Origin: Bolinopsis microptera
Lineage: Eukaryota > Ctenophora > Tentaculata > Lobata > Bolinopsidae
Reading direction: 5' to 3'
NCBI RefSeq assembly: GCF_026151205.1
Contig: NC_087078.1
Location: forward strand, 9,812,675-9,876,674
Length of the DNA: 64,000 nt
This document shows positions 42,754-53,187 of this stretch, in pieces. Numbering within the stretch: position 1 is the first letter of the stretch; the number at the start of each line of letters is the position of its first letter. Below the pieces are notes generated by a model. It saw only the letters and a program-made list of their open reading frames with translations, had not been told where the DNA came from and did no database searches. The position numbers were made by a program, and so were the translations under genes.

Positions 42754-43966
42754 AGGTCAGCTCCACGCCGCTTCCATTATCCTAAGACATAGTATATATA
42801 ACAGTGTATAAACTTTTTAAAGAGGAGCAACTTTTTAAATTCTTTGCATAGAGATTAACATACCACAAACTTGTTATAATGGGAAACAATGTAAAAGGGA
42901 AAGAGAACTATTCGTAATTACTAATTAGAGTAATTATGCACCGCGACCGTGCGCGTGGACAAATAGACAATTAATAAGACCAACTGTTGTTGGTGAATTG
43001 GCTTGTTCGAACACGCGTTGCTTATGAGTTATGACTAATGAGTTACCGCATATTTTTGTCTACTTATGAGATTAATGGTTCCCATGAATCTTTTGATAAT
43101 TGTGTAATTATTTAATTATAATAACGGCAGACGGTTTAAAATGTTCAGTGATTGACAATTTGATTTTGACGGTGAGGTGCGGATCAACCAACATCTCATC
43201 TATGAAATTGAAGGTAGAATTACATATCATGATCGGTTTCCATTGATCTTCAAATCAATCCTATCTTTTAGTAGTACTGTAATTGCAATTCCGCTGCATG
43301 TGACAGAAAATTAAACGGCTTTGAGGAATAATCTTAAAAGCAATTGATTTCGAAATTCTTATTTTTATCTTATAATTTTATAAATGAGGGTGATTGTAAG
43401 AAACTTGATCGCAAGCAATGAATTATTCTCTTTAGTCTTTACCCGTGCTTAGTTTCAAAGCGTAGTTGAAAGGTGCCTCCGCTCGAGGGTGCAATTTCTG
43501 TAGTTTCTGACACAACTGTAACGAATCCTCATCGTTATCTGAACATGTTGATTGGAGTTAGGTATTTATAAGATATTTAACATGTTGGTTAGGTATTTAT
43601 AAGATATTTAACATGTTATTAGGTATTTATAAGATATCTAACATGTTATTAGGTATTTATAAGATATTTAACATGTTGAAGTTAAACGTTGTCATATAGT
43701 ATGGTTCCATTTTGCCATTTTTGCAACCTATTTTGTCTAACCCTAAAAATAAGAGTACCATTTGAACGAATATGAACAAATGCACATATTTAAGCTGCCC
43801 CGTTTCAAGTAACGGGTACTAGTACACACGAATGAACAGCACTTACAATTATTGTGAGCTCTAACGTAGCTCTCAATATAGGTGGAATTCTCGGGATTCC
43901 TGTGGTACAGCGCCTCAAACACGTCAGCACTGTCCTCATACTCTCCTATCCGGGCGTGGAGGTCTC
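41947..43966 (-). CDS. NAA15: NAA15-like, first four exons found (TPR region)
   Basis: Exons 43966-43847, 43538-43443, 42398-42292 and 42016-41947; GT-AG, phases 1/1/1/0/1 consistent. They encode GDLHARIGEYEDSADVFEAL (compare GDLLLKLGRLEEAADVYREL as I recall from vertebrate NAA15), a diverged TPR, GVPPLFNILKHLFQDKNK (compare KGCPPVFNTLRSLYKDKEK) and IKELMHGYFTSLEEH. This is the middle TPR scaffold of NatA's auxiliary subunit. The N-terminal ~250 residues of a normal ~866-residue NAA15 were not found to the right; the first intron begins with a 1.2-kb minisatellite, and the upstream exons may lie beyond 64 kb or be missed. NAA16 is a close paralogue in vertebrates; NAA15 is the safer call for an invertebrate. 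Confidence 0.85.
42258..42276. repeat. Poly-G run in an NAA15 intron
   Basis: About 19 G bases; a second run of about 26 G lies at 42728-42753, framed by the phrase cagctccac on both sides. Length is probably uncertain in the assembly. Confidence 0.9.
42400..43442. other. NAA15 intron without genes
   Basis: Contains the poly-G run at 42728-42753; otherwise nothing recognised. Confidence 0.5.
43549..43680. repeat. ~29-bp tandem repeat running into an NAA15 3' splice site
   Basis: Four units of TTAGGTATTTATAAGATATT plus taacatgtt. The unit nearest the exon supplies the acceptor context (aacatgttcag in minus sense) for the exon starting at 43538. Confidence 0.9.
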
Positions 43967-43967
43967 C

Positions 43968-45140
43968 TGAAACAGTGGTCAGTTAGGTGAAACAGTGGTC
44001 AGTTAGGTGAAACAGTGGTCAATTAGGTGAAACAATGGTCAGTTAGGTGAAAAAGTGGTCAATTAGGTGAAACAGTGGTCAGTTAGGTGAAACAGTGGTC
44101 AGTTAGGTGAAACAGTAGTCAGTTAGGTGAAACAGTGGTCAGTTAGGTGAAACAGTAGTCAGTTAGGTGAAACAGTGGTCAGTTAGGTGAAACAGTGGTC
44201 AGTTAAGTGAAACAGTGGTCAGTTAGGTGAAACAGTGGTCAGTTAAGTGAAACAGTGGTCAGTTAGGTGAAACAGTGGTCAGCTAGCTAGCTAGGTGAAA
44301 CAGTAGTCAGTTAGGTGAAACAGTGGTCAGTTAGGCGAAACAGTGGTCAGTTAGGTGAAACAGTGGTCAGTTAGGTGAAACAGTGGTCAGTTAGGTGAAA
44401 CAGTGGTCAGTTAGGTGAAACAGTAGTCAGTTAGGTGAAACAGTGGTCAGTTAGGTGAAACAGTAGTCAGTTAAGTGAAACAGTGGTCAGTTAGGTGAAA
44501 CAGTAGTCAGTTAAGTGAAACAGTGGTCAGTTAAGTGAAACAGTGGTCAGTTAGGTGAAACAGTGGTCAGTTAGGTGAAACAGTGGTCAGTTAGGTGAAA
44601 CAGTGGTCAGTTAAGTGAAACAGTGGTCAGTTAGGTGAAACAGTAGTCAGTTAGGTGAGACAGTGGTCAGTTAGGTGAAACAGTGGTCAGTTAAGTGAAA
44701 CAGTGATCAGTTAGGTGAAACAGTGGTCAGTTAGGTGAAACAGTGGTCAGTTAGGTGAAACAGTGGTCAGTTAGGTGAAACAGTGGTCAGTTAGGTGAAA
44801 CAGTGGTCAGTTAGGTGAAACAGAGGTCAGTTAGGTGAAACAGTAGTTAGTTAGGTGAAACAGTGGTCAGTTAGGTGAAACAGTAGTCAGTTAGGTGAAA
44901 CAGTGGTCAGTTAGGTGAAACAGTGGTCAGCTAGCTAGCTAGGTGAAACAGTAGTCAGTTAGGTGAAACAGTGGTCAGTTAGGTGAAACAGTGGTCAGTT
45001 AGGTGAAACAGTGGTCAGTTAGGTGAAACAGTGGTCAGTTAGGTGAAACAGTGGTCAGTTAGGTGAAACAGTGGTCAGCTAGCTAGCTAGGTGAAACAGT
45101 AGTCAGTTAGGTGAAACAGTGGTCAGTTAAGTGAAATATA
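43968..45140. repeat. 20-bp minisatellite (about 58 units) ending at an NAA15 3' splice site
   Basis: Units of AGTTAGGTGAAACAGTGGTC. In minus sense each reads CCACTGTTTCAC; in the unit at the exon edge it is CCACTGTTTCAG, the true acceptor of the exon starting at 43966. Variant units with CTAGCTAGCTAG occur at about 44282, 44931 and 45079, revealing higher-order duplication. Confidence 0.95.
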
Positions 45141-45465
45141 TGGACTTTAAAATGCTGAAAGAATATATTTCGACTGTGCCAAATTCGGTAAAAAATTAAG
45201 ACACCGAGACAAGTTGACCATGGCTAATAAACTTTCCATGTCATGCAATGTGTATTGTGTATTAAACTACATGAATTTGGAATGCCTTCTGATCACAGTC
45301 TTCCATCATGTTATATCGTAGAGCACGATCCGAGGACAGTAGTACATACCATACATATGACATACCGTACATACCATACATACTTTTTCAAGTTGGTAGA
45401 CGAGTGGTGAGAGCTGGCTGACCTCAGTACCCTCGTTTACTTGCGTAAAAACACCGTTATTACAG
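45141..45465. other. Unassigned stretch
   Basis: No gene recognised; expected position for part of the NAA15 first intron. Confidence 0.4.
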
Positions 45466-45622
45466 TTAGCCGGACTGTTAGCCGGACTGTTAGCCAGACT
45501 GTTAGCCGGACTGTTAGCCGGACTGTTAGCCGGACAGTTAGCCGGACTGTTAGCCGGACTGTTAGCCGGACTGTTAGCCGGACTGTTAGCCGGACTGTTA
45601 GCCGGACAGTTAACCGGACCTT
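45466..45622. repeat. 12-bp tandem repeat (GTTAGCCGGACT)n
   Basis: About 13 units with occasional CCAGAC/CGGACA changes. The open frame over it (poly Arg-Thr-Val-Ser) is an artefact. Confidence 0.95.
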
Positions 45623-45629
45623 TTACCGA

Positions 45630-47300
45630 GTTTCAGAACCACCTCTCATTATCAGAACTTCCAACAAGATTTAGTAAAATAGTTTTTAACACCCGGTTTA
45701 GTGGCTTGTTTGCTGGGAAACTGTTCTAGGGCAGTGATAGGAATCATGAGTAGAGTGTTGTAACTTGAAAATGCGTTTACTTTTTATATTATTGGTTTGT
45801 TTATACCGCTTGATGCTTGAAAACTCGACATAGAGGCTAACTTTCCTCTTGATTCTGCGTTTACTAACTTACTAACCTTACATGACATTTGGTTTCAGCC
45901 CTAACTCCATTTATCAAAGCAAGACTAAACTACTGAGGGAGAATTATGATGTTACAATTTAAATATTTCCCGCCACAACAACTTACTACTGTTACACTGT
46001 AACCATTAGAGCGCACGATAACAGTTTGAGTTAAAGCTGCAATCAATATGTTAATAATATTTACATCTTATGCAAGGAACTTAACATATTATCTTCTTGA
46101 CCTTTTAGTAGTCTCGAATTCAAAGCTTGCCCGGATGAGGGACTATTTAAATAGGCCCCTAAGTAGGCCCCTAAATACGTCTGCTTATATTATCCAGTGC
46201 CCTTATCAGCCCAATCAGGTGGTGGCTGGGTAACCCTGTATTATCAGGTGGTGGCTGGGTAACCCTGTATTATCAGGTGGTGGCTTGGTAACCCTGTATC
46301 ATCATGAATATTACACGTCATAGAGATGGGAAGCTCTCCAGCATCGCCGCAACTATTGTCTTGAGCTGGGTTAATATGGTAAGTGGGTACATTAGGAACT
46401 ATTAGAGGCTCTCATCGGTCATAAACATTGTGCTCGGGTACCTTAGACCTTGGCCGTTACCCTGGTTACCTTATCATATGCCCACATCCAGAAAAGCAGA
46501 TCGCCAGATAATCTAGGAGAAAATTGAGAATCAAAGTCTATGATCTGAATTTTAAAGGCACATTACATGATTATTTGTGAAACTACGATAAATGGTGCCA
46601 GCTGGCCGTGTTTTACTTGGAGAGTAAAACACTATTTTCGAGGGCTTCAGATATTTGTGTTTCACTGTAGATTTTAATGTGGCCATACAAAAACGCAAAA
46701 GATTTCCGGGGCCCAGCTTCAAATGCCCCAAAACTGTTTTGCTTCACTCGCTGCGCTAGCCGACATTGTGAAAGTCGGAAATTCACGAGCGAAGCTAACG
46801 GGCCATAGAAAACAGAAAATTTGTATCTGGGAGGAAATTTAAAATTTTCTGGATGTTGGATTATATGCTTACTATATCTACATATCATTACTGTTTGGGT
46901 CTGATGACGGTGATATTTATTGTACTGGTAACAGTTTTTGAAATTGTGTTTTCATTTATAATATTTTCCGGTTCCGATTGCAAGGGGTGTAATCCGATAC
47001 GTGCGCATGATACAATATAGTGTCTAATATATAGAACGCCAGTGTTATTTGTATTATAACTGATAATACTCTCTCATTCTACGTTCGGGCGTTATCATGC
47101 GCGGCCCTCAGAGCGCGAGAGTATTATTGCGTTAAAACACGATAGCCTGAATTAAACTTTTAGTGATTCATTTTAACTGATATCTTAAAACTAGAGCTTG
47201 GTCCACAGGGGTTTGGATTTAGTTTCAGTACTGCAGTCAGTAGGTTTCAGAAGTCCTACCAGGATAACCACCTCTCTAACTATCAGTGTTACAGATGAAA
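45630..47300. other. Gene-poor stretch; 33-bp repeat
   Basis: Three tandem copies of tatcaggtggtggctgggta plus accctgtat occur at about 46214-46305. No coding sequence recognised. Confidence 0.5.
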
Positions 47301-47602
47301 CCTTATAGAACAATCTGGTGGATTCGTGTAGTGTTTTTGAGTCTCATGATTTGATAGTTCTTTTATTCAAATTTCTGATTGTTTCTGAATAGACTCAGTG
47401 AAGACAAATTCTAATGGAAATAAATAGCTGAATAACGTATCGACATTTCTACGTCATACTCATATTCTGAAATAGTATTAATTCAATTATAACGATCAAT
47501 ATTCACATTAAAAATTTGACGACGAAATTTATTTCAAACAAAATATATAACTGTAAAATAGTTATCAACCGTAAATAGTTTTTAACGAAATCGGAGCAAA
47601 TA

Positions 47603-50600
47603 GTTAGGGAGGATATGTCAGGAATATCAATGGCGTTGGATTAGTTTGTTAGAAGCAATTTGACTTCAAAAATCACTAGCTGGAAGCCCAAACTAAAGGA
47701 TTTTTATAGGTGGCAATTTTTATTTTGGCGGGAACACCCATATACGGGCCACGCCCTTTTTCAGGGTTTCACGGTCACTCGAATTTTTGTATTTCAGCCC
47801 AGGAAAGTCTTAAAGACTATTCCGATACACCAAAATGTGCCTAATAGCCACATTTATATACAACTTATGAAGCAACATATACCTTAAAATGCTTCGTTTC
47901 GGAGATATGGCCGAAAAACGGTTTTTGGCTTGACGCAGTTCATAATTTCCGTGATTTTTGGCATTTCCGCCTAGGAAGGTCGTAGAGACTATTCTGATAC
48001 ACTAAAATGTACATAATGGCCACATTTATATACAACTTATAAAGCAACATATACCCTAAAAGACTTATTTTCGGAAATGTGGCTGAAAAACGGATTTTTG
48101 CCGAGCGAACAATGACAATATTCACAAATGGGCTATTGGACTGTTAACTAGAAAGGTCTTAAAGACTCATGAGCAACACAGCATTTGTAAGATTACTCAC
48201 TTTCTGTCCAGAAAAACCTACAAAAATTGGAGATTGATCTACTTTATTGGGCATATCTCTTAATGGGCCAGGCCAGCAGCATATTTGTGTCTTACGAAAG
48301 GGCAATTTTTCAAAATTACGGTTTCTTTAGTAAGGGTGAATGGGTCAGTTGCTAACAGCAAATTGTTCGCAATTACCGACTCCTGCACATCTATATACTA
48401 ATCATACTATACTCAAAAACGCTCACTTTAGGAGTCATTAATAAATAACTACTACATGATTTGTGAAAACTCTAACAATTTTTCCTTGGCACCAATTTAG
48501 CCAAAATGTAATGACCAAAATTCAACTTTTGATTTATTCATTCCATGAAACCATTATATGTACTAAGAATACGGGACCTAAAATAACTCGGCACTGGATC
48601 CGGGCCAGATTGTCGCTTGACCACTGACCAGTACCCCACTTTATAATTATAATTGACTTCACTGCCTCGACCAATATTGGTCTGTAATCCCTGGATTGAG
48701 ATCTGTTGGCTGCAGTTTAATTTAGCTCATTAACCATAATAGTAATACCGCAGTGGTTTGGTTTCCATAGATTTTCCCATTGTATGATAATGTCTTAATG
48801 TGTGTCATTCCCTCGTTTTTTAATCAAGTGGTTACTGGCTAGCTCTTTTGTTATTACAGCTGCCTCGAGATCTTATCTAGGGCACAATACATTAGTACTA
48901 GAACATTAGAACTGTAATTCTAGAACTTCAGATTAAGATTACTTGGCCGGATGGCAGGGTTCGATATTCGACTCTAAAACGCTCAGTTTAGGAGTGATTA
49001 GTAGATAACTACTGCATGATATGCGAAAACTCCAACAAAACAAGGATCATTCTTAATCAAAGTGTTCCTCGACTTGTACTTAAGTCTTGTAACCTACTGG
49101 AGTTTGGGCCACTGAATCGAATACGACCTGATATTAATTTTAGGATGTCGGGAAATTCATTAAGATTTTTGTTCTTTGGTTTTTCAATTGTGCTACAAAT
49201 CCGAGTTTGAGTTGATAACACCGAATTTCTTGTTTGACTCTCAAAGAGAAGAACCAAGGCTTAGGTTCCTCTTTTTGGCTCTGAGATCCAACTTTAAGAT
49301 CGGACTTCGGAGATCCTCGCGTCATAGATCATGTAACTGTAACATCAGTACCGTAGATCAGACTTTTGCTTGATATTGGACCTATAAATCTAATTATATA
49401 TTCGAAACGGGATGTAACCAAGGTTAATTTAGATAAGATATACCAGCTTTCGGGGTTACAAGACCCCACGAAAGGCATGCAGAGCATCCTAAATCCTCAT
49501 GCTATCCTCACGTTGACCATCTAGGTCCAGACTCCAGCCTCTCATTAAAAAACAGCTATTAGGCTAGAGATCCGTCCCTTGTCCCGTAGTGTCCCGTCAG
49601 TAAGAGATCGTCCAGATTTTGGTCATTTAGACCCCTCCCCGCTCTAAAATCCACTTTACCCAAAGCTGGAAAAATTTCACATGTGAAACCTAAATAGCTA
49701 AATCAGCATCTTGAGACCTTCTATTATATATAAACCCCGTGATCCTACTATAAGCTTATAACTTATAAGGTATTGCATGCCGAAATTAGGATTCACCTCA
49801 ACTGGTAATATGAACCTGGTATGTTACCTGAATGTCCTCAGTCAAATCTCGAACCCTGCTAATGCTATTCTGCCAAGTAACCTTAATCTGAGGTTCTAGA
49901 ATTACAGTTCCAATGTTCTAGTATTTGTGCCCATGCCCCAGATAAGATCTCGAGGCAGCTCACAGCTGAAATAACAGAAGAAATAGCCAGTCACCACTTG
50001 ATTAAAAAACGAGGGAATGACACACATTATCATACGACGGGAAAATCTATGCGACTAAAAAAAAAATATGGGGTCATTCTGAAGTGGGAACCAAACCACT
50101 GCGGTATTATAGGAAATTAGCTAAATTAAACTGCGGCCAACAGATCTCAATCCAGAAATTACAGACCAATATTGGTCGAGGCAGTGAAATCAATCATAAT
50201 TATAAAGTGGGGTATTGGTCAGCGGTCAAGCAACAATCTGGCCCGGATCTAGTGCCGATTTATTTTAGGCCCGGTATTCTTGGCACATATATCATGGTTT
50301 CATGGCATGAATAAATAAAAATTTGAAGTTGAATTTTGGTCTGGCACGTCACACATTTTATTTAAATTGGTGCCAAGGAAAAATTGTTGGAGTTTTCACA
50401 AATAATGTAGTAGTTATTTATTAACGACTCCTAAAGTGAGCGTTTTTGAGTATATGATGTGCATGAGTCGGCAATTGCGAACAATTTGCTGTTAGCAACT
50501 GACCCATTGAACTTTACTAAAGAAACCGTAATTTTGAAAAATTGCCCTTTCGTAAGACACAAATATGCTGCTGGCCTGGCCCATTAAGAGAGATGCCCAA

Positions 50601-51246
50601 TAAAGTAGATCATTCTCCAATTTTTGTAGGTGTTTCTGGACACAAAGTGAGTCATCTTACATCTTGTGACAAATGCTGTGTTGCTCATGAGTCTTTAAGA
50701 CCTTTCTAGTTAACAGTCCAATAGCCCATTTGTGAATATTGTCATTGTTCGCTTGGCAAAAATCCGTTTTTCAGCCACATTTCCGAAAATAAGTCTTTTA
50801 GGGTATATGTTGCTTTATAAGTTGTACATAAATGTGGCCATTATGCACATTTTGGTGTATCAGAATAGTCTCTACGACCTTCCTAGACGGAAATGCCAAA
50901 AATCACGGAAATTATGAACTGCGTCAAGCCAAAAACCGTTTTTCGGCCATATTTCCGAAACGAAGCATTTTAAGGTATATGTTGCTTTATAAGTTGTATA
51001 TAAATGTGGCTATTAGGCACATTTTGGTGTATCGGAATAGTCTTTAAGACCTTCCTGGGCTGAAAAACAAAAATTCGAGTGACCGCGAAACCCTGAAAAA
51101 GGGCGTGGCCCGTATAGGGGTGTTCCCGCCAAAATAAAAATTGCCACCTATAAAAATCCTTTAGTTTAGGCTTCCAACTAGTGATTCTTGAAGTCAAATT
51201 GCTTCTAACAAACTAATCCAACGCCATTACATACCCTCCCTAACTA
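47603..51246. mobile_element. 3.6-kb palindromic element with ~1.4-kb inverted arms
   Basis: Arms 47603 to about 48975 and about 49845 to 51244 are reverse complements, with scattered differences, around an ~870-bp spacer. The outer ends read TAGTTAGGGAGG/CCTCCCTAACTA. It is inserted at gcAAATATGAAC of the foldback arm, with a 3-5 bp duplication (AAA or AAATA). Each arm holds two ~168-bp tandem units (phrase agccacatttatatacaact). Open frames such as 47660-47887 and 50970-51197 are the same low-value translation on both arms. No transposase recognised. Confidence 0.8.
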
Positions 51247-51423
51247 AAATATGAACATAAAACTGACAAAATTGGGCTCATCTGAAAATTAACGAATAGC
51301 GTGACGTTATACAGGAGATAAAAGATTAAAAGAGATAAAAGAATTAAACGAGAATATTACTATTTACACGTCACTCAACTAAAAACTGTGTTAGATTGTT
51401 CAACTCTGTTTTATCGTTGAGTG

Positions 51424-51821
51424 TGTTGTACTCTCCTTTCACGAGTGTACACGTCATTTTAGACTTATACTAGTTCTTCTTCCTAATCCTTTGTGGTTAT
51501 TGACCTTTTGTTATTTAACCTCATTACTCACGGTTAGCTAGCTGTTCCCTCCTCACTTTCCTTAATTAGGCTTATTAGTGACCTCTTTTGTTTACTCAAC
51601 AGTTTGACATGTTGAGTTGTACCCTATTTAGTGGATATGAGTTTAATATCTTATCACGTGACCAGCATACGTGTCACGTGAAGAGGAGTATTTAGAGGCA
51701 GTCAGGGAGACTGTTGGGACTCTTTCTTTGGGACGGATTTCTTACTGTATTACTCTTGATACTTTTTATACCCCTATTTTAACCACGAGTTTCCTTTGTA
51801 CCCCTTACACCCCTTACTTTA
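51424..51821 (+). repeat. 5' LTR
   Basis: Begins TGTTGTACTCTCC. Contains three CACGTG-related boxes at about 51655-51680 (atCACGTGacc, atACGTGtc, gtCACGTGaa). Ends in ACTTTA rather than the usual CA. Confidence 0.92.
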
Positions 51822-51823
51822 AC

Positions 51824-51841
51824 TGGAGGCCACGGACTTTC
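51824..51841 (+). other. Primer-binding site
   Basis: TGGAGGCCACGGACTTTC starts two bases after the LTR with the TGG expected to pair with a tRNA CCA end. The tRNA species was not identified. Confidence 0.6.
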
Positions 51842-52038
51842 GAACCTCGTGCTGACTTTCACACTACGTCAACACTCGTTCCCTTTGATTGCTCGCCACT
51901 TTCTTCGGTGATATTATACTAGTTCCTCTGACTAACGTTTTTCGACTGTTTTGAAACGCAGTGAACTGCTGTGTTCTGTTTTGACTGCATTTTATACAGA
52001 TTTCTGTGCCCTTACTTGATCTTGGAACCCTCTTTGAC

Positions 52039-53187
52039 ATGGACGACATTGATAACATTACAGCTCTTACGGAAGCATGGAAAATAGCTTCTACGAAGAT
52101 TAAAGACATTAAGACGGAGCTAGAAACCAAGACCTCAGATTCAGCAGCAGAGTCGGTTCTTACGGACTTGAAGGAGAAACTATCAGCGGCTCTGACTGAC
52201 GAATCTACAACGAAGACCTCTCTCCTTGAGGAACTGTTGCAAAACAGAAAGAGTCATGACATCGCAAATATCGACCTCCCTACCAGTGATATTGAAGTGT
52301 TAAGTGAGTCTAGACCATCATCTTCCAAACACGAAGACGTCTTCACTCCTAGACCTAAGGAGGAGACACCTCTGACTGCTCGGTTTACAGCACCTAAGGA
52401 ATATAAGCATGGCGAAAACTTCACCACATGGTGTTCCAGATTTCGACGATATCTCAGAGCCAGCAGAATACGGAGGGATGACGCATTCGAACTGCTTCTT
52501 AACAATGTAGATGACAGGACACTAGAGAAACTAGAGCCAGTAGCAGACAAACTTACACCTGAACAAGGCCGTGATCCTGACTTGTTCATGCCGATCTTCG
52601 AACAAGCAATTTACCCTAAATCAGACATCAGAGCACTTCGACAACAACTCACAACGAAACTTGTGCAGGAAGACCAAGAAGACGTTGATACATTTGCTTC
52701 AAGGGTCCGCAGCCTTGCGAAACGGGCATACAATATTCCCGCGGATAGACATGAACCGTGTCTGAACGCCTTCCTGAATGGAATGAGGGACGAAACATTG
52801 TTTGACAAGGTGATATCTGTCCCTGGAGCAGAAGACGATTTCGATCTCGCAGTAGAATCTGCACGAAAGTTCGAGAAAATGCGGCGGACTAATAGAGACA
52901 GACCTATAGACTTAGATGTACTACAGATCAACAACTCGAACTCTAACAACAATGATGAAGAGCCTGCTGAGAGAAACTTAAACACCAGGAGTGATAGACC
53001 AGTACAAGATCACAGAAACAACAGCAGACATCAGAACAGAGGAAGACCTACTCCAGGATATGGCAGAAGGGAAACCAGGACTTGTTTCCTCTGCCATATT
53101 CAAGGCCACATCGCTGCCAACTGTTCACAAAATCGTTTAAACCCCAACAGGGCCGGCGACTCCCAGAGCACCGGCCCGGAACAGTAA
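52039..53187 (+). CDS. gag: Gag polyprotein
   Basis: 382 residues from ATG 52039 (the frame is open slightly further upstream, but without an ATG). An acidic, helical N-terminus is followed by a capsid-like region (FTTWCSRFRRYLRA...; DRHEPCLNAFLNGMRD) and a C-terminal basic, Asn/Arg-rich segment with one CCHC zinc knuckle, CFLCHIQGHIAANC. Gag forms the retrotransposon's virus-like particle and binds its RNA through the knuckle. The frame overlaps pol by about 105 bases, with pol in the -1 frame and a shift signal at 53136. Confidence 0.92.
   Translation: MDDIDNITALTEAWKIASTKIKDIKTELETKTSDSAAESVLTDLKEKLSAALTDESTTKTSLLEELLQNRKSHDIANIDLPTSDIEVLSESRPSSSKHEDVFTPRPKEETPLTARFTAPKEYKHGENFTTWCSRFRRYLRASRIRRDDAFELLLNNVDDRTLEKLEPVADKLTPEQGRDPDLFMPIFEQAIYPKSDIRALRQQLTTKLVQEDQEDVDTFASRVRSLAKRAYNIPADRHEPCLNAFLNGMRDETLFDKVISVPGAEDDFDLAVESARKFEKMRRTNRDRPIDLDVLQINNSNSNNNDEEPAERNLNTRSDRPVQDHRNNSRHQNRGRPTPGYGRRETRTCFLCHIQGHIAANCSQNRLNPNRAGDSQSTGPEQ

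Noticed and set aside
43968-45140. CRISPR-like array
   Set aside because: Units abut with no spacers and the genome is eukaryotic; it is a minisatellite.
45441-45674. Open frame with Arg-Thr-Val-Ser repeats
   Set aside because: 12-bp tandem repeat read in frame (12 is a multiple of 3).
47660-51197. Pair of identical-looking 75-codon frames
   Set aside because: Both are in the arms of a palindromic element, which accounts for the duplication; no domain recognised.
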